Of a stretch of DNA of 64,000 nucleotides, positions 11,257 to 21,474 are shown piece by piece. The notes under the pieces are model-generated. The model searched no databases. It saw only the letters and a list, made by a program, of their open reading frames with translations, and was not told the DNA's origin. Every line of letters starts with the position of its first letter. Within the stretch, counting starts at the first letter, position 1. The DNA is taken from positions 14,454,032 to 14,518,031 of the forward strand of contig NC_080582.1 of NCBI RefSeq assembly GCF_029962835.1, read 5' to 3'. A program made the translations under genes and the position numbers. The DNA comes from Magnolia sinica (lineage: Eukaryota; Streptophyta; Magnoliopsida; Magnoliales; Magnoliaceae).

Positions 11257-12046
11257 TGTTGATGCAAAAATCTGGTGCACCCTCTTTAGACCTTCGAGTA
11301 CCTACATAGGAAGAAGACAAAGGAGACCCTGGCTAAAGCAGGGGACCCTCTGATACTAAAGTCAGGCTAGGAATCTTGGTCTTATAGTATTGAGGGGTTC
11401 TGAGAGAGAATTTTTTGCGTACCTTTAATCCTGGAGAGCCCTTGTTTTATAGGAATGAGAGGTACCGGCGTGAGGGGATTCTCTTCCTGATCTTTTGGTG
11501 ATTTGATTCACTTGTAATTCGTTTATGGATATTTCCCGATCCCGAGATTTTCGGGGTCGGGAATCCTTCTACAAAATATTCGGGACGGTGTTTAAGATTA
11601 CACCGTCTCTCCTTTGTTTGGCTCGGCCTCAACAAACACTGTAGTCTCAGTTGGCTTACAAGGATTGGGCTTTTTGCCTACTGTCGAACAGAACAACGTC
11701 GGTTTAGAACCAACGTCCTTCCCTGATCCGATAGCCGACACTGTAACCGTCCTTGCTTAGGTCGGTTTTAAGGTCGGTCATGTGGCTTTTAGCTTTTAGG
11801 ACCTTGATCAGCCCCTTTAGACGTTGCTGCCTCTTTAGCCGAGTCAACTTTATGCGTTTTATATCAGGCCCATAGCTCTTGACTCTACTCTCGGTCAGGA
11901 TACATTCCCCACAATTCCGAGCTAAGTCTCTCCTTTAGGCCTTATAATGTCTCGGTTCTACCTGTTGCCTCAGATTCCGGGCAGTGTCAGTAGAGTTGGT
12001 CCATTCCATAACCGAGTCTATGGAATCCTCATATTTTTCCCCAACA
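11257..12046 (-). repeat. 5' LTR of Tat-1
   Basis: A 790-bp LTR reading TGTTGG...CATCAACA on the minus strand, with a primer site immediately inside it. A minus-strand TATA box (TATAAAA at 11451-11445) is followed by CAAGGGCTCT, putting U3 at about 600 bp and R plus U5 at about 170 bp. The outer 250 bp recur at 2296-2547. Confidence 0.88.
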
Positions 12047-14740
12047 TAGCTCATGCTCTAAAATGATCTGTCCGAATGTCTTAACCGTGTTGATACAACA
12101 CATATATTAGAGTGGGCCTACGGAACCAGTTAGTATCTAATCCACGTACCGGTCTACCACTGAGCCGTGGGCACGGATTGCGAAAACCTTTGGTACGCAA
12201 GGATGGTGGGTGGGACCCACCACTACGTGCATCCGTTTTGAGTGATCATTTCATTACATTTGACTAAAAATTTGGAGGATTAAAAACTCGAGCGGGTACC
12301 CCCAGGTGGAAAATTGGGGAAAGCTCTCATGCGACGCACTTGAGTTTTAAATCCTTCTTATATCATACGTATAGGAGGCCATCATGTCACTTCTCTAGAT
12401 ACGGATTCGAGGTCTCCTTTCGGGAAGAAAGTGACCGGATAAATCCGGTGTCAATCTTCAAATCTCGTATTATAATAAATGAGCGGCCTTTGTCAACATC
12501 CACAACTCTGGGTCAATTATTACTGCATTCCTAGACTGAGTCCACCTTGTAAATGGTACTCATTGAATCAAGGCAGGAAAGTTTGCAAATGCAACAAGGT
12601 AAGACCAGCATGGATCTATCGAGATATAATGACGTGGTAAATAAGCCAGTGTCTATGGTGTGGTTCTCCGTCATAGGAACATCAAAAGTGTGGTAGCATT
12701 CATTAGTAGAGCTTACCGTCGCTTGCGTTAAAGAAAAGAAGATGCAAGCAAGTCGAAGATATTCAACCATCCTCAGTACGTTATACGAAACTGGCTTCCA
12801 GAGGATAGCACGGAGGTCTTAATTGCATTAAATAAAGAGCTCGTAAAGCGGATGGACGCAGTGGATTTCTCACAAACATAGCTGTGTGTCCCTCCAGCGT
12901 CCTTGCGCAAGAACTTTCTGCCAGAGGCTTTCGCTGGAAATCCGCATCCCTGAGCCGCGGAACAGAGTCGGTCTAAGACTCCTCTAATAATCTGACTTTA
13001 AAATGGCCGCGTCTGGCATACCTTTATGATCGAAGATGTGCTGAAAACGTAGGAAAATATCCAATCAGGGAGTGTGAATTTTATTTGGTAGCAGGTAGGC
13101 GTGGTTGAAGGCGGATTGCTGTTTAAGGCGTTTATCGGATTTTCCATATCATATTAACCGATATCGGATTGCACACTGAGTTACTCAATTAATTCTTATC
13201 ATATTGAGTAAACTCAGTTGGGCCCGCCTTGAATATATATGGTATATCCACACTGTCCATCTGTTTTTCCATCTGATTTAAGGGGTTGAGCTTAAAATTG
13301 AAGCATATCCAAAGATCAAGCGGATCATACCACTGAAGACAGTGGGGATAATGATTTCCACAGTTGAAACATATCTAGGCCCACATTGATGTTTATTTGT
13401 CATCCAACCTGTTCACAGGATCATAAGTAAATGGAAGAAAGGAAAAAACAAATATAAGCTTTATCTAAAGCTTATGTGGGCCCCAAGAATTTTTCAACGT
13501 AGACGTTCAAATCAACTGTTTACTGTGGTGTGGTCCATTTGAACATTATATATACCTCGTTTTGAGCTCAGGCCTTAAAATTATATGGTATAATGGATGG
13601 ACAGAGCAGATAAAATACATAAATCATGGTGGACCTCAGACATTTCTATGCAATCTGCTTCCATTTTAAGCATAAGTCTAAAATTGAGAGAGATACAAGG
13701 CACTAGTAAGCCATACGATGGAGATTGAACATCCACGGTTAAAAACTTCACTGCCGCGATTGAGATTTGTTCTTACCATTCATCCACCACATAAACATCC
13801 AGGTCCAATTGAGCCTTTTCACTTATTTCAATTTTGGGCTTATCACTTTTGACGATCTAAAAACAGATGAACAGAGTAAAACCAATACATCACAGTGGGC
13901 CCCACAAATCCCATGTGGATTAATTTACATCTAGGCAGAGGGAGGACGAAATTGCTTCTCATCATGACCTAACTAGAGACAGATGGTCCTGTCGGGGCTC
14001 CATGGCCCACCCTGATGTACGTGTTTTATTCATATAAAGCACCAATTTTGGCATATCATTTTAAGGCATTAGCGGGAAAAAGAGGCAGATTTAATGCTCA
14101 ATGGACCACACCACACGTGGGGATTGAAAGCTTACCACCCAAAACGATCAAGTTGATATTTATGTTTTTCCTTCGTACAGGACTATGTGACCTTATTAAA
14201 CAGATTCGATGGCAAATAAATATAATAGTAGGTCTTAGGAAGTTTTCAACCGTAGGAATTCAATCCTTACGGATTCCTGTGGTATGGTCCACTTGAGCTT
14301 TAAATCTGCCTCCTTTTGAGGTTTATGCCCTAAATTGATTAAAAATGGATGGATGGCGTGGGTAAAGCATATACATTATTGTGGGTCCCACCAATCCCCT
14401 GACTGGACCTTCCCTCTCTAGGTAGGTCCTGGTGGGGTGGTACCCAATCCACGCCCTATCCTATGCGTGGCCAGATTTATTTCAACCACTGGAATTCATA
14501 AATGACCAAAGTACCCAATCTTAAAAGTAAACTAGTGTGGCGACCGTACTTTTGCATACACAAGTTACAGTTCTAAAAAGCGGGTCCCATGATCTGGTAA
14601 TCTAGGCCATGGATCTGGGCTTTCTCACCATGTATTTTCCTTTGGCTTTTTTGGTTTTTTATTTTTTTGGCCCAAATATGAATAGTTAGGAAGAGAAACA
14701 AAACAGTGGTATCTGGTATCTGGATCTTGAATTCGTAGAG
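12047..14740. repeat. noncoding DNA with diverged copies of a dispersed MITE-like family
   Basis: No gene was found. Segments at about 13240-13650 and 13990-14420 carry the family's phrases: CACACTGTCCATC, CAGTGGGGATAATGATT, GATGTTTATTTGTCATCC and GTGGTGTGGTCCA. The best preserved relative, with clear ends, is the element at 28775-29351. The stretch 12840-12960 (GGATTTCTC...GCTGGAAATCCGC) may be the end of another inverted-repeat element. Boundaries are too worn to place. Confidence 0.5.
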
Positions 14741-14745
14741 AGTAC

Positions 14746-15630
14746 TGTTATGGGAAGATCCGAGCCCGTAATGGATCCCAGGGTAAGTATCAGATTCAAT
14801 CGAGCACGTGAATGTCCGAGGCAATGCCCGTCCAACGTGATTCACGATTTGTGTGTCATCGAAGAAGCTATAAGGGTGCTCCAACTCTGAGGCTACGGAT
14901 CGGAGTGACTTAACGCCGTGTGAGGGGAGGACAGGAGTCACATTCCGATTGGATATGCTAGGCTATCCATCTACTGTTTGACAGAAAACGAGCAATCCAA
15001 CTACTAACATCAATTGTAGAAAATCCAACTTGACAAGACAGATCCAACACCCCGCCTCGGACCTCAAAAAGAAGGCTGTCGGAGCACTTGCTAGAGGCCG
15101 GGTCCGTTAGCTCAGGTCAGAGCTCGGCTTAGACTAAGAAAGCGTTCTTGTTTAACAAGTTTATGGCGAAGGCTGGTCGGCGTCTAGTTAACCAAAGGAT
15201 CCGAGCCAAGGCTAGATATTAGGACGAGCGCACCGTCTGCCAGACTCGGAAACTACCATAAGCGGACGTGACCGGATATTTCGCTCGCAGATACGCATGA
15301 CACACCACACAATCCTTGAATTGCGTACAATATCCTCACGATTCGCAGATCCCCCTGATTGAGCGAATCGTGCCGATATCCAAGGACCCAGACCGTCCAA
15401 CAGTCAGGCATAAATACATTGAGACCCCATTGCTATAGGTACGCAAGATCTGACACTCTCCATGACTCTCCACTTGGACCTGGATTCCCTTGACCTGATT
15501 TAGGCATCGGAGGGTCCCCCAGCTTAGCTAGGGTCACCTTTGCCTGTTTTCATTGTGCAGGATCAAGACGTTAAAGTGGTCCAAGGTTTAGGAGACCGAG
15601 GGGAGTGCGGTCTAGATTTTGACCTCAACA
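14746..15630 (+). repeat. 5' LTR of Tat-2
   Basis: An 885-bp LTR. It contains a TATA-like CATAAATAC at 15409-15417. It is 28 bp longer than the 3' LTR because it keeps a segment flanked by two copies of AATCCAACT (14994 and 15022). Many transitions separate the two LTRs (about 20 in the first 250 bp by eye). Confidence 0.93.
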
Positions 15631-15634
15631 TTTT

Positions 15635-15650
15635 TGGCGCCGTCTGTGGG
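15635..15650 (+). other. Tat-2 primer-binding site
   Basis: TGGCGCCGTCTGTGGG lies five bases inside the 5' LTR, the same motif as in Tat-1. It starts with the complement of the tRNA CCA end. The first nine or so bases suit tRNA-Asp (inferred). Confidence 0.85.
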
Positions 15651-15689
15651 AAGCTGATACGAAAGGTTAGGTTCCTATTTTCAAATACG

Positions 15690-16910
15690 ATGACAAGAGG
15701 AAAAAAGAAAGTGGTAGCTGTGGAACCAGAACCAAATGATTAAACTCGTTCTTCATCACATCTCCATGCCGAATCGGCCCTGGGGCCTTCCCAGTGTTCT
15801 CGCAACAAAGCGAGTAGATATCGAGCCATGCAGAACGAAATACAGGCCCTACGCGACGAGATGAACAGGATGAAGCAGCAGCAAGTGCCACAATCACACC
15901 CGACTCAGGAAAACCTTGTTCCCGAGCCGGTCGGTCTGGCTGTGGAAGCTCATTTCGCGCTGAGGAGTATAAGGCTCGAAGCACCCCAGCACCCCCAGGC
16001 GCCGGTCTAGGGTCAGAATCCTCCTCTAGCCTAAGTCAGGGTCTCGGCTCGGAACACTGCCACTCGAGCTCCGACTAATGCCTCCGCCACCTCAGCCTTG
16101 ACACCAATGGATCTCCGTCATCATTTAGAACGGAAAAGGGAAAGGAAGACTCCAGAAATAGAAAATGGCCCAGAGATAGTCGCTGAGAACAAAGATCAAT
16201 GGGAAGCACGGTTCGCGGAACTCAACGACAAGTTCTTAACCCTGGAAAGGAAGCAGCAGTTGTCGACAATTCCTGTAATAGTTCAGGCAATGATGGAAGA
16301 GACCAAACCTCCTTTCACCTCCACCATCATGGATGAAGTAAGGCCGCAGAGGTTTCAAATACCTCCCGTCATCCAATATTCTGGGTCCGGTGACCCATCC
16401 GAATATGTAGAAGCTTATTGTTCGTGGATGCAAATCCAGACAACAACGGATGCAATGATGTGTAGGGGATTTTCTATCACCCTTACAGGATCCGCTCAGA
16501 GTTAGTATCGTCAGCTCAAACCCAATTCCATCGGTTCCTTTGCAGAATTGAGTCGACTATTCCTTACCCAATTCACAAGTGATAAGAAAAGTCGGAAACC
16601 CAATACTCACCTGCTCACCATCAAGCAAGGGCCAAAAGAGTCGCTGAAGGACTACATTGCTCGCGTCAACGAGGAAGCATTGCAGGTAGAATACTACAAT
16701 GACAAAATGACGCTCAATGCAGTGTTCAGTGGTCTGAAAGAGGGAAGGTTCACTTTCTCCATTGGAAAGAACCCGCCAAAGACATTGGCGGAATTTGTTG
16801 CGAGAGCTCAGAAATACAATAATGCCGAGGAGTTTACCAACGCCCGCAAAAGTGTGCAGGTAACCAACTCGACTGGTAAAGGGAAGAGGCCTAGGAATGA
16901 AGAATCTTAG
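15690..16910 (+). pseudogene. Tat-2 gag
   Basis: The ATG at 15690 (MTRGKKKVVAVEPEPND) follows the primer site by 40 bp. A coiled-coil stretch (QNEIQALRDEMNRMKQQQ) at about 15830 and a Glu-rich linker precede the Gag core, which runs from PQRFQIPPVIQYSGSG (16345) through YRQLKPNSIGSFAELSRLFL to a basic tail near 16890 (GKGKRPRN). Stops occur near 15741, 16008, 16032 and 16503. The last replaces the conserved Trp before YRQLKP (TAG for TGG), a G-to-A change. No start of a separate pol frame is obvious, as expected for one long polyprotein. Confidence 0.85.
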
Positions 16911-17048
16911 CTGACCGGCAAAGGGTCAGATGACCGCGCCCCTAGTGATTGTTGATCGAGCCGAAGACCGGAAGGAAAATTCTGTTCCTACACCCCCCTC
17001 AATACGTCTGCTGAATAGATCCTATTAGATATCCGAGTATAAAAACTT

Positions 17049-17840
17049 TTGAATTGGCTTGTCTATATGAAGGCTGACTCGAAACATCGAGATGAGCGAA
17101 AGTTCTACCACTTCAATCAGGACCATGGCCATAACACGAATGATTATGTGGATCTCAAGGATGAGATCAAGTCCCTTATCCACAAGGGACATCTGTGTCA
17201 ATACGCTAAAAGAGAGAGAGCCGCTCGGAAGGAAGAACGGGAGCAAGAGCGACCAAAAAACCCCACGAAAGAGCCAGCTGAAATCCGCACCATTTTCGGA
17301 GGATTGGCAGGTGGGGGAGATTCGAACAGTGCCCCGAAGACCTACTCTCGGAAGTACGATTCGGAACGTTACATCCATTTAAGCGAGCGGCCTAGCAAAG
17401 AACTCCGGATCAATCCATGCAGTCTAACCTTTACGGAAGATGATGCGCGTGAGATCCAGCATCCGCACGACGATGCCCTGGTGATCACAATGACCATAGC
17501 AAATCACAAGGTATATCGCATCCTGGTTGACACCGGAAGTTTAGCCGATGTGATCTATTCCGAAGCTTTCGAAGGAATGAGGGTTCCACGATCGCACCTC
17601 CGACCCATGAAGACCCCCCTGCACGGCTTTGCCGGAGAGAGAGTGATCTCCGAACAAGCCATCTCCCTCCCAGTGACTGCGGGAGAAGGGCAACACCAAG
17701 TCACCATTATGGTAGACTTTCTTGTTGTCAATGTGCCATCGGTGCACAACATCATTCTGGGTAGACCCTCCCTCAATGCAATGAGGGCAGTTGTCTCTAC
17801 TTATCACCTGAAGATGAAGTTCCAGCCGAGGGCGGAATAG
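17049..17840 (+). pseudogene. Tat-2 nucleocapsid knuckle and aspartic protease
   Basis: A 263-residue open segment of gag-pol. Residues about 16-40 correspond to the CCHC-type knuckle of Tat Gag, but both flanking Cys positions read Tyr (FYHF... and DHGHNTNDY), consistent with TGC-to-TAC and TGT-to-TAT changes. The aspartic protease follows, with its active site VDTGSLADVIY at residues 160-170 (17526 onward), FAGERV near residue 196 and the C-terminal NIILGRPSLNAMRAVVSTYH. The segment ends in a stop before the RT linker. Confidence 0.82.
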
Positions 17841-18108
17841 GCTACCTCCGAGGCGACCAGCGCGAGGCTCGGAGGTGTTACGCGATCGTGGTTAGAAAAG
17901 GAGCTGTCAAGCAAGCACTCACTATCAATGTCCTAGAACCCCGAGGACCCGCAGGGAACTCGTCTGTAGAAGACCTAGAGAAAGTACGCCTTGACGAAGC
18001 CAAGCCGAGCAAAACTATTTAGCTCGGATCATCATTAAGTTCCAAGCAACGGTCTGAAATGCTTACTTTTTACAACATCAGGACGTCTTCGCATGGTCGC
18101 ATGCAGAT

Positions 18109-19626
18109 ATGCCAGGGATTTCCCCTAATGTTTTGGTCCATGAGCTGAACGTGGACCCAGAACACAAATCGGTAAAACATAAGAGGAAGCCTTTCGATGC
18201 CGAACACTACGAGGCCATTGCCGACGAGGTCTCTATCCTACTTGATGCTGGTTTCGTAGAGGAGGTATATTACCCTGACTGGCTTGTAAATGTGGTGCTT
18301 GTTAGAAAATCCAATGGGAAGTGGCGAGTCTGTGTAGACTACTCGGATCTGAACAAGGCATGTCCCAAGGATAATTTTCCGTTGCCTTGGATCGATCAAC
18401 TGGTGGACAATACAGTTGGTCACGAGTTACTCTCTTTCCTGGACGCCCATTTCAAATTCAACCAGATCGCGATGCATCTCCCAGACAGGCAGAAGACTAC
18501 CTTTGTCACGGACAAGGGACTCTATTGTTACGGAGTCATGCCATTTGGCCTGAAAAATGCTGGGGCTACGTATCAGAGGTTGGTAAATCAAATGTTCGCC
18601 AAACAGATCAGACGCACTATGGAAGTATACATCGACGACATGCTGGTGAAGAGCATCAAAACATCCGACCACTTAACAAATCTCGAGGAGACATTCAATG
18701 TCCTCCGAGAATACTAAATGAAACTCAACCCTGCAAAATGCGTCTTCAGAGTTGAATCAGGAAAGTTCCTCGGGTTCCAGGTCAGCCAGAGAGGCATCGA
18801 AGCAAACCTTGACAAGATCAAGGCGATCCTTGACGTGAGTTCACCTCGGACCGTTAAGGAAATACAATGCTTTACGGGAAGAGTCGCCACGCTCGGACGT
18901 TTCATATCCAGAGCGACAGATAAATGTCTCCCCTTCTTCCAACAATTAAAGGGTCATAAGAAGGCAAAGTGGACATCAGAGTGCGAACAAGCCTTCCAGC
19001 AGCTGAAGCAGTATCTGGGCTCGCCCCCTCTGCTATCCAAGCCTAAAGAAGGCGAGCCCCTGTTCATGTACCTCGCGGTCTCGGCCTCGGTAGTCAGCTC
19101 GGCCCTGATCAGAGAGGTCGGAGGCAAGCAACACCCCATATATTACGTAAGCAAAGCAATGGTACCTGCAGAAATAAGATATTCGCCCCTGGAGAAGCTA
19201 GCACTCAACCTCGTTGTTTCAGCCCGAAGGTTATGCCCGTACTTCCAAGCTCATTCCATTGCTATACTAATCGACTCTCCTCTGAGACAAGTTCTCCAGA
19301 GACCCGAGGTCTCAGGTCGAATGACCAAGTGGGCCATTGAGCTTAGTGAGTTCGACATCCAATTTCGTCTAAGGATAACAATCAAGGGCCAAGCTGTGGC
19401 GGACTTCAATGCCCAGTTCACCACTCCAAGTGCCGAGGAGATCAGCATCGAAGTCAAGATGACTCCGCCTATCCCCCTGGGTGACCAAAAGGCGGTGTTA
19501 GACCCGGGATGGATTCTCTATGTGGACGGGTCGTCCAATACTAAAGGAGTTGGAGCCGGAATCGTCCTGCTCCCACCTGATTCGACGTACATCCAATATG
19601 CGATCAGACTCGGGTTCAGGGCCTAG
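18109..19626 (+). pseudogene. Tat-2 reverse transcriptase, RNase H and start of second RNase H
   Basis: Two open stretches (18109-18717 and 18718-19626) in one frame are separated by a single TAA that replaces Gln before MKLNPAKC. RT motifs in order: DAGFVEEVYYPDWLVNVVLV, LSFLDAHFKFNQI (catalytic Asp), [13 protein letters not shown] and VYIDDML (YIDD at 18628-18639). The connection and RNase H include FTGRVATLGRF, LSKPKEGEPLFMYLAVS and KWAIELSEFDIQF. The archaeal-like second RNase H starts at ILYVDGSSNTKGVGAG (about 19515) with its first catalytic Asp intact, and is cut by a TAG at 19624. Confidence 0.88.
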
Positions 19627-19667
19627 AACAATGAGGCAGAATATGAGCTTTACTAGCCAGACTCAGA

Positions 19668-20613
19668 TTGGCGGCGAGTCTGGGTGTTCAGTCTCTCCAA
19701 CTTCGATGCGACTCGCAGCTGGTGGTAAACCACATTTCCACCGAGTATGAAGCCAAAGAGATAAGGATGATTGCTTATCTCGACGAGGTGAGGAAATTGA
19801 TTGAAAGATTTTGGAGTTGCACTATCCAACAAATCCCAAGAGCGAAAAACTCATGGGCCGACGCCCTAGCGAGGCTCGCCTCGAATGAAGAAGGGAAGAT
19901 CTCGCGATTCATCCCCTTTGAATACATAGAACATCCAAGCATCTGCCAAGTAGAGAGAGTCAATCCAATGCACGTTACTCCGAGCTGGATGGATTCGATC
20001 TTCAAGTACCTCACATCTGGTGAAACCCCCTCGGATAAATTGGAGGCAAGACGACTGAGAGTTAGAGCGGCTCGATATATCATCTTGGACGACATCCTAT
20101 ATAAGAAAAGGCACTTCTATCCTTACCTCAGGTGCCTCTGACCCGATGAAGCCGATTACATAATTCAGGAGATCCACTGAGTATGAAGCCAAAGAGATAA
20201 GGATGATCGCTTATCTCGACGAGGTGAGGAAATTGATCAAAAGATTTTGGAGTTGTACTATCCAACAAATCCCAAGAGCAGAAAACTCATGGGCCGACGC
20301 CCTAGCGAGGCTCGCCTCGGCCACAGAAGGGAAGATCCCGCGATTCATCCTCGTTGAATACATAGAACATCCAAGCATCTGCCAAGTAGAGAGAGTCAAT
20401 CCAGTGCACGTTACTCCAAGCTGGATGGATCCGATCTTCAAGTACCTCACATCCGGCGAAACCCCCTCGGATAAATTGGAGGCAAGACGACTGAGAGTCA
20501 GAGCGGCTCGATATATCAACTTGGATGGCATCCTATATAAGAAAGGGCACTCCCAGCCTTACCTCAGGTGCCTCTGACCCAACGAAGCCGATTACGTAAT
20601 TCGGGAGATCCAC
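19668..20613 (+). pseudogene. Tat-2 second RNase H C-terminus and linker, duplicated
   Basis: The frame resumes at LGVQSLQLRCDSQLVVNHIS and continues to the RNase H end helix NSWADALARLAS and the linker to integrase. A 436-bp stretch is present twice in tandem, so the ADALA helix occurs in both copies. Because 436 is not a multiple of three, the second copy lies in another frame. Both copies end in the same TGA after LRCL, so that stop was already in the sequence that was copied. Confidence 0.85.
19742..20613 (+). repeat. 436-bp tandem duplication inside Tat-2 pol
   Basis: Copy 1 is 19742-20177 and copy 2 is 20178-20613, an offset of 436 bp. A short TCCAC at the junctions is likely the microhomology used. 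About 30 differences separate the copies by eye, which argues against an assembly artefact. One run (AATGAA versus GCCACA near 19887 and 20323) differs at five of six adjacent bases. Confidence 0.9.
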
Positions 20614-21474
20614 GAAGGAATTTACGAAAACCATTCCGGTAGCCGAGCCCTGGCCCTGAAGATACTTCATCAAGGGTACTTCTGGCCGACCCTCAAGCAG
20701 GACTCGAAGGACTATGTGTGAAAATGCGACAATGCCAATGTTATGCAATTGTGCCGAGGCAAACAGCGGAGGAAATAGCTCCCATGAGCGGTCCTTGGCC
20801 ATTCGCTCAGTGAGGGATCGATATCATCGGCCCCCTACCTATAGGGAAAGGGCAAGTCAAGTTCGCCATCGTTGCAATTGATTATTTCACCAAGTGGGCT
20901 GAGGCCGAGCCTGTTGTGAAGATCACTGAACAGAAAGTGATCGACTTTGTCTAAAAAAACATTATCTGCCAGTTTGGAATTTCGCGCACAATCGTATCAG
21001 ACAATGGTCGACAGTTCGACAACGACAAGTTCCGCAACATGTGTCAAGGGCTCGACATCATGAACGCATATTCTTCGCCTCAGCACTCGCAATCCAATGG
21101 GCAGGTGGAAGCGGTCAACAAGGTCATCAAACACCATCTCAAAATAAAATTGAAAAAAGCGAAGGGCAATTGGGCCGAGGAGCTTCCGTTCATCCTTTGG
21201 GCCTACAGGACCACAACTCAATCCTCAACTGGAGAAACTCCATTCTCGCCTTCCTATGGCTCAGAAGCAATAGTGCCGATAGAAATTGGCCTTCCAACTG
21301 CTCGTGTAAAGAATTGCCAAGAGGGCCAGAATTCCAAACAGATCACAGCTAACCTAGATCTACTTGAGGAAGTTAGAGACATCTCAAGGCTCCGAATCGT
21401 AGCTCGACATCAATAGGTGGCGTGCTTCTACAATTCTAAAGTCAAGGTCAGGTGGTTCCGCCTAGGGGACTTAG

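Larger units (their letters stand above)
2296..12046 (-). mobile_element. Tat-1: decayed Tat-lineage Ty3/gypsy retrotransposon
   Basis: Read on the minus strand the order is 5' LTR (12046-11257), primer site, gag, protease, RT, RNase H, a second RNase H, integrase, an antisense gene and a 3' LTR. The 3' LTR keeps only its outer 250 bp or so (2296-2547). The integrase-last order defines Ty3/gypsy. The second RNase H downstream of the normal one and an extra antisense frame before the 3' LTR are known traits of the Tat lineage (Retand and Grande are examples). The frames carry several stops and frameshifts, so the copy is dead. About a dozen differences are visible between the two LTRs over 245 aligned bases. 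No target duplication can be scored because the left end is missing. Confidence 0.9.
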
